Origin: Terribacillus halophilus
Lineage (GTDB): Bacteria; Bacillota; Bacilli; Bacillales; Amphibacillaceae
Assembly: GCF_900162685.1 (NCBI RefSeq)
Contig: NZ_LT727828.1
Location: 62,001-126,000, forward strand
Direction: 5' to 3'
DNA: 64,000 bases
The translations under genes and the position numbers were made by a program. Within the stretch, counting starts at the first letter, position 1. Each line of letters starts with the position of its first letter. The notes under the pieces are model-generated. The model was given only the letters and a program-made list of their open reading frames with translations, made no database searches and had not been told where the DNA came from. Shown piece after piece: positions 52,267 through 60,025 of this stretch.

Positions 52267-53304
52267 ATGAGAGAATTCTTCAGCAAGCTGCTGAATGGTA
52301 TGAGTATTGGCATTGTCGTTGCCTTGATTCCCAATGCGCTGTTAGGTGAACTGCTCAAGCTTGCAATTCCCCACGCCCCCGTCTTGCAAGCCGTTTACGA
52401 CTCAACTGTTTTCATTATGAGCTTATTGCCTATTTTAATCGGTGTGATGGTCGGAATCTCATTCAAGCTCACACCCATTCAGACAGCTAGCATCGGTATT
52501 GCTGCAATGGTAGGCGGCGGATCAGTCCAGAAGACTGCAGATGGCCTTTTCGCATTACAAGGTATTGGTATTGTTATTAATACTGGTATAACTGCAGCCT
52601 TAGCAGTCTTATTCGTTACTTTTATCGGGAATAGATTGAAAGCATACAGTATTCTGCTGCTGCCGACCTTAAGTATTTTATTTCCTGGCATGATAGGTTT
52701 GATTTTGCTGCCTTACATAAGAAGCGGCACAGGTATTATTGGAGAAGGAATTGCCTTGATGACAAATTGGCAGCCGATTTTAATGGGAGCACTGCTAGCA
52801 GTTATTTTTTGTTTTATTATTTTATCTCCTATCTCTACAGTTGGCGTGGCAACTGTCATCTCCTTAGCGGGAATTGGATCAGGTGCTGCTAATCTTGGTA
52901 TTGTTGCAGCCGGTATCGGTTTGGCCATTGCCAGCTATAAAGCCAATTCGTTAGGAACGGCCTTAGCGCATGTTCTTGGTTCACCGAAGATTCAGATGCG
53001 CAACTTTTTTATGAAACCGCAAATAGCTTTTCCGATGTTCCTGACAGCTGCTGTATTAGGAGGTTTGGCGGGGGTATTAAATATTCAAGGAACACCATAC
53101 AGTGCAGGTTTTGGACTATCCGGATTCGTTGGTCCATTGAATTATATGCGTTTAGCTGAAGGAGGCTGGTCTGCGGCTAACATCTTCATTATGGCAGGAA
53201 CTTTCTTTATCCTGCCGTTTATTTTAAACGTCATCTTGCTGTATGTATTCTCGAAAAAGTGGAGCTGGATAAAATCAGGTGACTATAAATTACATTTCGA
53301 TTAA
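52267..53304 (+). CDS. PTS EIIC-type (PF13303-like) membrane protein, orphan
   Basis: 345 residues with about 9-10 hydrophobic segments. SIGIVVALIPNALLGELLK, MVGGGSVQ, SGTGIIGEGI, LAGIGSGAANLGI and PYSAGFGLSGFVGPLNYM are the glycine-rich patterns of the PTS_EIIC_2 family. No EIIA, EIIB or sugar enzyme lies nearby, and members of this family are often lone genes, so the transported compound and even PTS dependence are uncertain. The start is ATG 52267, preceded by GAGAGGAGAGAA, with a strong hairpin after the stop. Confidence 0.72.
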   Translation: MREFFSKLLNGMSIGIVVALIPNALLGELLKLAIPHAPVLQAVYDSTVFIMSLLPILIGVMVGISFKLTPIQTASIGIAAMVGGGSVQKTADGLFALQGIGIVINTGITAALAVLFVTFIGNRLKAYSILLLPTLSILFPGMIGLILLPYIRSGTGIIGEGIALMTNWQPILMGALLAVIFCFIILSPISTVGVATVISLAGIGSGAANLGIVAAGIGLAIASYKANSLGTALAHVLGSPKIQMRNFFMKPQIAFPMFLTAAVLGGLAGVLNIQGTPYSAGFGLSGFVGPLNYMRLAEGGWSAANIFIMAGTFFILPFILNVILLYVFSKKWSWIKSGDYKLHFD

Positions 53305-53343
53305 ATAATAGGCTGCAGATTTCTGCAGCCTATTATTTATTTT
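53303..53343. terminator. Terminator of the EIIC-like gene
   Basis: AAATAATAGGCTGCAG, ATTT loop, CTGCAGCCTATTATTT. Confidence 0.9.
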
Positions 53344-53385
53344 TATACACTTCCGTTCTAAATAGTGTTGCATCTTCCTTTCTAA

Positions 53386-53408
53386 TTGATTATGATAATC
53401 ATTATCAA
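53386..53408. promoter_or_regulatory. Fur box of the feu operon
   Basis: TTGATTATGATAATCATTATCAA contains TGATAATCATTATCA (53393-53407), a perfect 7-1-7 Bacillus Fur/PerR-type inverted repeat. It lies 56 bases before the feuA start, over the promoter region. Confidence 0.93.
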
Positions 53409-53463
53409 TTATATTTGTACGTTAGTCCTGATCAAACTAAAGTACAAAAAGGAGAAGAGCAAA

Positions 53464-54414
53464 ATGAATTGGAAAAAAGTATCGGGTATTGGTCTTGCTG
53501 CATTCTTGAGCTTTTCATTGGCAGCCTGTGGAAATGGAGAAGACACAACTGCTGGAAGCGAAGCATCAAATAAGCATGAACAGCAGCTTACATATTTGGA
53601 TAAAGCGTATACGCTGCCAACGGAAACAGACACAATCGTAGCAGCCAGTCTTGAATCAATGGAGGACGCCGCTGTATTAGGAGTAGAACCTGCGGGGGCA
53701 CTATCCGTGGGCGGGGAAACACCTGCCTACCTAGAAGGAAATTTGGCAGGTGTTGAACTGATTGGGGAAAAGATGCAGCCGAATTATGAAACAATCCTCA
53801 CTTTGGAACCAGATGTCATTCTTGGGTCCTCGAAATTCCCAGAAGATGTGAGAAAATCACTGAACGATATTGCTATGACTATTCCGTATTCGCATATTGC
53901 AGAAAACTGGGAAGAAAATTTGGAGCTCCTCGGGTCACTGACAGGCAAGGAGGAAGAGGCTGCGGAACTTATCGCTGATTATCATGCAGATACGGAGTCA
54001 GCAAAAGCTGAAATAGGAGAGAAGCTTCAAGATAAAAAAATCTTAGTCGTAAGAATCCGATCAGGAAGTCTGTATATCTATCCAGAGAATGTCTATTTGA
54101 ATTCTGTCTTGTACGGAGACTTAGGCTTGCCAGTGCCGGAAGTAGTTACAGCAGCAAAAGCACAAGAAGAAATCTCCATGGAAAAGCTGGCAGATGTGAA
54201 TCCGGACTATCTGTTCCTGCAGTTTGAAACAACTGAGAATGCAGAGAATGCTAGTGCGTTAGAAGACTTGCAGGCTAATGATATCTTTAAAACAACAAAT
54301 GCAGCGAAAAATGATCACGTATTCATCAATGCAATTGACCCACTGGCACAGGGTGGCACAGCTTGGAGCAAGACCAAGTTCCTGAAGGCAGCAACTGAGA
54401 AACTGGCAGAGTAA
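53464..54414 (+). CDS. feuA: Catecholate siderophore-binding lipoprotein FeuA
   Basis: Binds ferric bacillibactin/enterobactin-type siderophores outside the membrane for import. 316 residues: signal with lipobox LAAC (Cys22), then a class III binding-protein fold. Strong similarity to B. subtilis FeuA, e.g. SLESMEDAAVLGVEPAGALS, LEPDVILGSSKFP, LYIYPENVYLNSVLYGDLGL and the C-terminal DPLAQGGTAWSKTKFLKAA. The start is ATG 53464 with AAAGGAGAAG upstream; the longer reading runs into the Fur box. First gene of a four-gene operon. Confidence 0.95.
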   Translation: MNWKKVSGIGLAAFLSFSLAACGNGEDTTAGSEASNKHEQQLTYLDKAYTLPTETDTIVAASLESMEDAAVLGVEPAGALSVGGETPAYLEGNLAGVELIGEKMQPNYETILTLEPDVILGSSKFPEDVRKSLNDIAMTIPYSHIAENWEENLELLGSLTGKEEEAAELIADYHADTESAKAEIGEKLQDKKILVVRIRSGSLYIYPENVYLNSVLYGDLGLPVPEVVTAAKAQEEISMEKLADVNPDYLFLQFETTENAENASALEDLQANDIFKTTNAAKNDHVFINAIDPLAQGGTAWSKTKFLKAATEKLAE

Positions 54415-54417
54415 GCA

Positions 54418-55434
54418 ATGCAGCATCAAAAGAAGAATAGACTTGCATGGCTAGTACTGTTTACCGCTCCTTTGACAGGAGCGCTCGTTGTACTGATTTC
54501 CGTCTTATATGGGGTAAAAGAGATGCCTCTCCATACGATTTGGGATGTGATTTTTCATTACAATGCAACCAATGTTAACCATACAATCTTGTTATCTGCA
54601 AGGTTGCCAAGGGCACTGGCAGCCCTGCTTGTTGGAGCTTTTCTAGCAATAGCAGGAGCTATCATGCAGGGAATTACGAGGAATTACCTTGCCTCTCCTT
54701 CTATTATGGGTGTCAATGACGGTTCAGCACTCGTTATCACGTTATGTATGGTGTTGGCTCCAGGTTTATCGGGTCATATGATGATTATTTGTTCTATGGC
54801 AGGCTCTGCAGTTGGGGCAGGTATCGTGTTTGGCTTCGCTTCACTGCTGAGAAACGGGCTAGCACCTGTACAGCTAGCCATTATCGGAACTGTCATCGGA
54901 ACCTTCTTAAGCGGGTTTGCTGCAGCATTCGCATCCTATTACCAGGTATCTCAGAATGTGAGCATCTGGTATAACGCTCGGATGGATGGTGTGGATGTTC
55001 ATATGCTGAAATTGGCTGTGCCGCTCGGCATCATCGGCTTAGTGCTGGCTATGGCAGTTTCTAAATCTGTTACAGTCATGGCTCTTGGGGAAGAGATGGC
55101 CGCTGGATTGGGGCAAAAGACTTTCTACATCAAGCTTATCAGTATGCTAAGTGTTGTCTGTCTGACTGGTACAGCAGTTGCACTTGTTGGGAAAATTGCT
55201 TTTGTTGGTCTTGTGGTGCCGCATATTACACGATTTTTGATTGGTGTGGATTATCGGCTGTTAATACCTTGTTCAGCAGTTATCGGAGGTGTTTTTCTCT
55301 GTTTATCTGATGTTGTCAGCCGCTTTATTAATGCACCTTTCGAAACACCGATAGGCGTCGTAACAGCATTCATCGGTGTGCCGTTCTTCCTTTACCTCAT
55401 TTGGCAAAAGGGGGGTAAGAAGTATGCAGCATAA
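54418..55434 (+). CDS. feuB: Siderophore ABC permease FeuB
   Basis: 338-residue FecCD-type permease with about 9-10 membrane helices. Motifs: SARLPRALAALLVGAFLAIAGAIMQGITRN near residue 60-90, the cytoplasmic EAA-like region ALGEEMAAGLG, and KIAFVGLVVPHITRFLIGVDYRLLIP. Forms a heterodimer with FeuC. It starts 3 bases after the feuA stop with only a weak ribosome site (GAGTAAG), so translation is coupled. Its 3' end overlaps feuC by 11 bases. Confidence 0.95.
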   Translation: MQHQKKNRLAWLVLFTAPLTGALVVLISVLYGVKEMPLHTIWDVIFHYNATNVNHTILLSARLPRALAALLVGAFLAIAGAIMQGITRNYLASPSIMGVNDGSALVITLCMVLAPGLSGHMMIICSMAGSAVGAGIVFGFASLLRNGLAPVQLAIIGTVIGTFLSGFAAAFASYYQVSQNVSIWYNARMDGVDVHMLKLAVPLGIIGLVLAMAVSKSVTVMALGEEMAAGLGQKTFYIKLISMLSVVCLTGTAVALVGKIAFVGLVVPHITRFLIGVDYRLLIPCSAVIGGVFLCLSDVVSRFINAPFETPIGVVTAFIGVPFFLYLIWQKGGKKYAA

Positions 55435-56464
55435 GCTCGGTTTGAAGCTTGTACGAAGTGGGTTAATCATACTGGCATTTCTTTTGCTGGCTATTTATCT
55501 GCATATTACAAGCGGGAGTTATACGATGACCCTCCGTGAAATTTTCCGGACATTATTCGGGTTAAACGATGATCGCAAGCTCGAACTAGTTATCTTCCAA
55601 TTTCGTCTGCCACGTATTGTGATTGGCGCACTTGTCGGAGCAGGACTTGGAATAGCTGGGGCAGTAATGCAAGGTGTCACGCGTAACGGATTGGCAGACC
55701 CCGGAATACTCGGTATTAATGCTGGTGCCGGTACGGCGATTGTGGTGTATATTTTCTTTTTCCAAGAAATGATACAGTCGGAGTCAATTGGCGGCTGGTT
55801 AGCTGTTCTGATGATGCCGATCTTTGGGTTTATTGGCGGACTGCTGGTAGCGTTATTAATCTTTGTTTTTTCCTGGCGGCAAGATACCTTGGATATGCAG
55901 CGGCTTATCCTGACTGGTATTGCGCTTGGTACAGGATTTGGCGCATTATCACTCTACATCTCGCTAAAAATGAATGCCAATGATTTTGAAATGGCTGCAG
56001 TCTGGACATCTGGCAGCATCTACAATGCCAATTGGATCTATATCTATGCCATGCTTCCTTGGATCATTTGCCTTGGTGCGCTACTCTATCGGAAATCGTA
56101 TTTACTCAATTATTTTCAGCTGCATGACAATTCAGTTCGGAGCTTAGGCATTCGTAATGAAAAGGAAAAGGCAATCTTACTGCTGGCAAGCATTGGGCTT
56201 GTCAGTGCTTGTGTATCTGTTTCGGGTGGAATTGCATTTGTTGGTCTGATTGCACCGCATATCAGTAGGCGGCTAGTCGGAAATGATTACCGATATAGCA
56301 TGCCAATCAGTGCTTTGACAGGTATGGTACTGCTCGTCTTTTGTGATTATATTGCCAAGACTGTTTTCGCTCCGGCTGAATTGGCTGTTGGTATCGCTGT
56401 TTCTATTATTGGTGTACCTTATTTCTTATATTTATTGGCAAGAGCAAATAGAGGAGGCGGATAA
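55424..56464 (+). CDS. feuC: Siderophore ABC permease FeuC
   Basis: 346-residue FecCD-type permease. RLPRIVIGALVGAGLGIAGAVMQGVTRNGLADP, NEKEKAILLLASIGLVSACVSVSGGIAFVGLIAPHISRRLVGNDYRY are characteristic. The start is ATG 55424 with AGGGGGGTAAG upstream, inside the end of feuB. No ATPase gene is in this operon; in B. subtilis FeuABC uses the unlinked ATPase YusV, and the same is expected here. The esterase gene starts 1 base after the stop. Confidence 0.95.
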   Translation: MQHKLGLKLVRSGLIILAFLLLAIYLHITSGSYTMTLREIFRTLFGLNDDRKLELVIFQFRLPRIVIGALVGAGLGIAGAVMQGVTRNGLADPGILGINAGAGTAIVVYIFFFQEMIQSESIGGWLAVLMMPIFGFIGGLLVALLIFVFSWRQDTLDMQRLILTGIALGTGFGALSLYISLKMNANDFEMAAVWTSGSIYNANWIYIYAMLPWIICLGALLYRKSYLLNYFQLHDNSVRSLGIRNEKEKAILLLASIGLVSACVSVSGGIAFVGLIAPHISRRLVGNDYRYSMPISALTGMVLLVFCDYIAKTVFAPAELAVGIAVSIIGVPYFLYLLARANRGGG

Positions 56465-56465
56465 A

Positions 56466-57209
56466 ATGATAGAAGAATGGGTTATGGAAGGTGATGAACC
56501 AGGCGTAAGCTACCGTATCCAAATAAGCATTCCGCAATTACCGCCGCAGCAGGAGGCTCTCCCGGTCATTTATGTACTGGATGGCCATAATTACTTTGGA
56601 ATGGCTTCCGATGTTATCCGTCTCCAGTCTGGAAACGCGCAGAAAACAGGAGTGAAGCCGGCAATGGTGGTGGGGATATCGTTGGATGCTGAGGATTCTG
56701 CGATTCGGGAGCGACGTTTCTATGATTTCACGCCGCATGCATCTGACTATACCTATCCGGAAAGGTTCAAAGGAAAAACAATGGGTAAGCATGGAGGAGC
56801 AGAACACTTTTTGGACTGGCTACTCCAAAAACTGCAGCCCAGGATCCTGGACACCTATCACGTACAGGTTGATAAGCAATGCCTGTATGGTCATTCGTTG
56901 AGTGGATTATTTTCTCTATATACCATGCTCAAACGTCCGGACGCTTTCCAGTGTTATCTGGCAATCAGCCCCTCTATATGGTGGAACGAAAAACAGGTTC
57001 ATGACTTCCTGAACCAGACGACGAATTCTAAGCTGTTCCTTGCTGTAGGAGAAAAGGAAGGTTTTATGGTCGAAGATTCTATGTTCTTCGTTGATTGTTT
57101 GCCTAGTATGATGAAGGAAACAACAGAATTCTACGTTGCAAGGGATGAAAATCACGCTTCTATTGTCCCAGCAACAATGAGCCGCGCATTTCGCTATTTC
57201 TTCCGTTAA
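56466..57209 (+). CDS. besA: Siderophore trilactone esterase, BesA-like
   Basis: 247-residue cytosolic alpha/beta hydrolase of the Fes/BesA (esterase D) family that opens the trilactone of ferric bacillibactin or enterobactin so that iron can be released. The nucleophile Ser144 lies in GHSLSG, preceded by VIYVLDGHNYF (oxyanion region) and followed by SPSIWW and DENHAS with the catalytic His. It is shorter than the 289 residues I remember for B. subtilis BesA, mainly at the N-terminus. The start ATG 56466 has AGAGGAGGCGG upstream and is directly linked to feuC. Confidence 0.88.
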   Translation: MIEEWVMEGDEPGVSYRIQISIPQLPPQQEALPVIYVLDGHNYFGMASDVIRLQSGNAQKTGVKPAMVVGISLDAEDSAIRERRFYDFTPHASDYTYPERFKGKTMGKHGGAEHFLDWLLQKLQPRILDTYHVQVDKQCLYGHSLSGLFSLYTMLKRPDAFQCYLAISPSIWWNEKQVHDFLNQTTNSKLFLAVGEKEGFMVEDSMFFVDCLPSMMKETTEFYVARDENHASIVPATMSRAFRYFFR

Positions 57210-57281
57210 CACCCGTTTTTTTGTATCCTGCTCATTATCTGCTAAAATAGGAGGAAGCGATCAAAACGGAGGGATGTCCAC

Positions 57282-57923
57282 ATGCAAGCCTTTATCCGAA
57301 ACGACCAATATAACAATATTAAAGAGCAGGCGCAGCAGCTAGTGAACAGTTCAACTGCAGTAAAAGACATAGATATGATTTACGGACTTCGCTCGTTGGC
57401 GGAAGAGAAAATCAAAGACCGTTTCGAGGAGTTATCAGAAGAACAAGCAGAAATGCTAGAGCGCATTTCAACGGTGCGCGATGAAATTGATGCAGAGCTT
57501 TACTTGGCACAGCTTCGTCCGTCTATTAAACCTTTCCCTGCATATACAGAGCAGCAGCTGCGAGATTTGTTCCCAAAAGTAAAGCAGCTGTACTTGCCGA
57601 AATTAAGTGAAGTAGACTTAGAAAAAACCTCCTATCTCGGCTGGAATGATAATGGCCAGCAGGCAAAGTACTTGGTTGCCCCGTATAAGGGAGGAACACT
57701 GGCAGCTCGCGGTACATTTACACCTTCCTCACAGCCAGGAATTTGTACGATTTGCAATAAATTAGAAAGTGTTGGTCTTTTTATGGCTGATCCAGTCAGC
57801 CGCAGCCACGGAACGTACGTGAAACGCGGAAATTATGTATGCAGAGATAGTGCCAAATGCAACAGAAACCTTACAGACATTCATCGGTTTTATAGCTTTC
57901 TGTCTCATTTGCATGCCTCTTAA
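57282..57923 (+). CDS. FusB/FusC-family EF-G-binding protein
   Basis: 213 residues: N-terminal helical bundle (about 1-120) and a C-terminal treble-clef zinc finger with Cys pairs CTICNK (about 158-163) and CRDSAKC (about 190-196). This two-domain layout is that of FusB/FusC (PF07299, PF16571), which bind EF-G and free it from the ribosome when fusidic acid is present. Chromosomal homologues in Bacillaceae may give low-level fusidic acid tolerance or have another role in translation. The start is ATG 57282 with GGAGG upstream and a TAAAAT -10. Confidence 0.87.
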   Translation: MQAFIRNDQYNNIKEQAQQLVNSSTAVKDIDMIYGLRSLAEEKIKDRFEELSEEQAEMLERISTVRDEIDAELYLAQLRPSIKPFPAYTEQQLRDLFPKVKQLYLPKLSEVDLEKTSYLGWNDNGQQAKYLVAPYKGGTLAARGTFTPSSQPGICTICNKLESVGLFMADPVSRSHGTYVKRGNYVCRDSAKCNRNLTDIHRFYSFLSHLHAS

Positions 57924-57926
57924 TAC

Positions 57927-57968
57927 AAGAAGAGCACATGCGCCATCATAGCCATGTGCTCTTCTTTT
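57927..57968. terminator. Bidirectional terminator after the FusB-like gene
   Basis: AAGAAGAGCACATG paired with CATGTGCTCTTCTT around a 12-base loop; A and T tracts on both sides, between convergent genes. Confidence 0.9.
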
Positions 57969-58617
57969 AATTTGCTGGCAAGTCGAACGTTAAGTCTGCT
58001 GCCAGCAGATCTTCTTCCTCTTCACCTAAAACGCTGGAGATCCGCAGAGAGAACGTGTCCTCTTTTTTGAAATCCTTCTGATCCATTAGAAAAACAACAT
58101 ATTTAGTAGAAGTTTTACCAGGATCGATTTCGCCCGTATCTGCTTCGAGTATATTGTGATTTAGAATACGGTAGGTGGATGTTTCCAGAAAGGCACCAAG
58201 CTCGCTTAATGGTATCTCCTGATCAGTATCATTCTTTACTTTCAGCTTAGCCGTAGCCGCTACAATTTTATTCGGGTCCTGAAAGCCAGTAAATGATGAC
58301 GCATAAGATGAAGCGGGTGTTAACTTCGTATATTGAATCCCTTCTAGGGTTACTTCCAAATTATCAGCAGTTTGAGACTGATCAAGGCTCTGTTCAGCCA
58401 GTATTTCCTTTTCCGCGACTGCATCTCTAGTCAGGCGATCAGGAAAGAAGGGATTATCCGCTGCTACAGCTTTCGACAAATCTGCAGGCAATGTCTCTGT
58501 TTTATTTGTACCAGCAGCTTCTGCCGTATCCGCAGATTTTTCTTCGTTACTGCAAGCTGATAAAACAAGGGTGAGTGCGAATAAAAATACTGCAACCGGT
58601 GTACGGAACAGTTTCAT
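57967..58617 (-). CDS. Uncharacterised lipoprotein with DUF4352/DUF5068-like domain
   Basis: 216 residues. Signal with lipobox VLSAC (Cys22), a Glu/Ala/Thr-rich linker to about residue 55, then a beta-sandwich-like domain (about 85-215) with NLEVTLEGIQYTKLTP, IVAATAKLKVKNDTDQEI and GEIDPGKTSTKYVVFLMD, which resembles the Ig-like DUF4352/DUF5068 proteins found on Firmicute cell surfaces. Function unknown. The ATG at 58617 has AGAGGATG upstream. Monocistronic. Confidence 0.75.
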   Translation of the reverse strand: MKLFRTPVAVFLFALTLVLSACSNEEKSADTAEAAGTNKTETLPADLSKAVAADNPFFPDRLTRDAVAEKEILAEQSLDQSQTADNLEVTLEGIQYTKLTPASSYASSFTGFQDPNKIVAATAKLKVKNDTDQEIPLSELGAFLETSTYRILNHNILEADTGEIDPGKTSTKYVVFLMDQKDFKKEDTFSLRISSVLGEEEEDLLAADLTFDLPAN

Positions 58618-58946
58618 ATTTCTTTCATCCTCTCTGTTAACAGGTCTTGTCTTCTAATAATAAACAAATAAAGACATAAACATCATACCGTAACACTATA
58701 TGGATTGAAATGATAAGAGCCTAAATTCCTAGAAGAAAGTCTAGGAAGGACTGGAAAATACGAATCAAGGTGGTATCATTCTGAATAAGGTGCTGGTAAA
58801 ATGTAGGTTGATCAGTAAACATTTAACTGCTTGTGAAGTACAATAGCTGTTACTTATCATTGCATAATTTCCAGAATGCTATATATATTTAGAAGGTATG
58901 GAACAAAGTCGTGAAGTGAGTATATTAAGTGAGGAGAACGCGGAGA
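58618..58946. other. Divergent promoter region, lipoprotein / PH-domain gene
   Basis: 329 bases, AT-rich. On the plus strand TTGCAT (58860-58865), an 18-base spacer and TATATT (58884-58889) probably serve the PH-domain gene. No ORF and no recognised RNA motif in the rest. Confidence 0.4.
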
Positions 58947-59333
58947 ATGGGACAAAAAAGAGATCTGAAGGTGTTGTCCACGTATTTAGATGAAGATGAA
59001 CGAATTTTTCTCTATGCACCTTGTAAGCTAGAGGAGAAGAACGGCATAGTTGGTGTCACACAAAATCGAATTCTGTTTACGCATAAGCCGTTAATGAAGC
59101 CTGCTTACCTGGATATGACGCTTTATGAGAACATCGATTATGTCCTTTATACCGAAGGCACAGGTGAAGGAGAGTTATCGATTCATTTAAATAGCGGCGA
59201 TATTAAGTATGTGACAAGTCACCAGCTGATTCATCTTAAAGGTGTAAGTGATATTGTTCGTATGTTTGTGAACAATCACCAGCGGGATCTCTTGTTTCGG
59301 AATACATTCAACCGCAAGCAATTTTTGGAATAG
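58947..59333 (+). CDS. Bacterial PH-domain protein (YokE-like)
   Basis: 128 residues, cytosolic. A single domain with the sequence DEDERIFLYAPCKLEEKNGIVGVTQNRILFTHK ... YENIDYVLYTEGTGEGELSIHL ... YVTSHQLIHLKGVSDIVRMFV, the pattern of YokE-like bacterial pleckstrin-homology domains. Function unknown; such proteins are common and often single-domain in Bacillaceae. The start is ATG 58947 with GAGGAG 11 bases upstream (GGAG also closer). A T-box leader starts a few bases after its stop. Confidence 0.72.
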   Translation: MGQKRDLKVLSTYLDEDERIFLYAPCKLEEKNGIVGVTQNRILFTHKPLMKPAYLDMTLYENIDYVLYTEGTGEGELSIHLNSGDIKYVTSHQLIHLKGVSDIVRMFVNNHQRDLLFRNTFNRKQFLE

Positions 59334-59339
59334 ATAAAC

Positions 59340-59555
59340 ACAGTGAACAGGCACAGTAAGGTGGGAATCTGTTTTAGAGAGCTGCCGGATGGTGCAAGGC
59401 AGTCAGAGGATCATCTGAACTCAGCTGGGAGTGTTCGGAAGGAAATGTCCGACCGGCAAGCTGCCGTTATCAGCATAGGAGGGCGAGCTTGCTCGCTGAA
59501 AAAGAGTGGTACCACAATGTCCATTGTCTCTTTAGGAGATGATGGACATTTTTTT
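59340..59555 (+). ncRNA. T-box riboswitch leader, apparent leucine (CUC) specifier
   Basis: Elements in order: GAACAGG with AGTA (S-turn, 59354-59357), AGAGAGC and the distal loop GGATGGTGCAAG (stem GCTGCC/GGCAG), GAA followed by CTC (59420-59422) and A, then CTGGGAG; helix AGGTGG/TCATCT closes the specifier loop. Stem III follows with CCGTTATC, GGAGGGCGAG-CTTG-CTCGC, then the T-box core GAGTGGTACCAC (59504-59515; consensus AGGGTGGNACCGCG, 11 of 14) and a terminator AATGTCCAT... ATGGACATTTTTTT (59517-59555). Uncharged leucine tRNA would prevent termination and allow expression of the HIT gene. A weak TAGATA box lies near 59331. Confidence 0.9.
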
Positions 59556-59575
59556 ATCATAAAGGAGGAAAAGAG

Positions 59576-60025
59576 ATGGGTTGTTTTATTTGTGATAAGC
59601 ATGTAGGGCGTATCGAAGCTAATGGTGATTGTATTTTTGAAGATGACTATATTTATATCAGCCATATCGACAAGCAGAACCAGCCAACCTATATTGGTCA
59701 TATTATGCTGGATCTAAAAAGGCATGTTCCGCAGATAGGAGATATGTCAGAGAAGGAAGCCGAGGCTTTTGGTGTCGCGATGAAACGAGCAGCACAAGCA
59801 TTGCAGGAAGTTTTGGAAGCTGAGCATGTATATACCCTTGTGTCTGGCAATGCAGTACCCCATGTACACATGCATATTGTCCCGCGATATCCAGGAACAC
59901 CGGTAGAATACTGGGGACCAATGGATGTCTATGATTGGCCAGATGTGCCCTTCGGCAATGAGGAAGACATTCGGCTTGTCTCCAGGAAATTGCAGCAATA
60001 CATGAGCAGGTATCACCATGCATAA
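59576..60025 (+). CDS. HIT-family hydrolase (Hint/Ap4A hydrolase-like) under T-box control
   Basis: 149-residue cytosolic protein. The histidine-triad active site H96-V-H-M-H100-I-V is intact, preceded by the N-terminal CFIC zinc-type motif (residues 3-6) and GHIMLDLKRHV. HIT proteins cleave nucleotide-phosphate bonds: Ap4A, AMP phosphoramidates or aminoacyl-adenylates, all products of aminoacyl-tRNA synthetases. The start is ATG 59576 with AAAGGAGGAA upstream. The gene is the first after a T-box terminator, and its end overlaps the next ORF by 8 bases, so the two were translationally coupled. No synthetase gene is adjacent. Confidence 0.9.
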   Translation: MGCFICDKHVGRIEANGDCIFEDDYIYISHIDKQNQPTYIGHIMLDLKRHVPQIGDMSEKEAEAFGVAMKRAAQALQEVLEAEHVYTLVSGNAVPHVHMHIVPRYPGTPVEYWGPMDVYDWPDVPFGNEEDIRLVSRKLQQYMSRYHHA

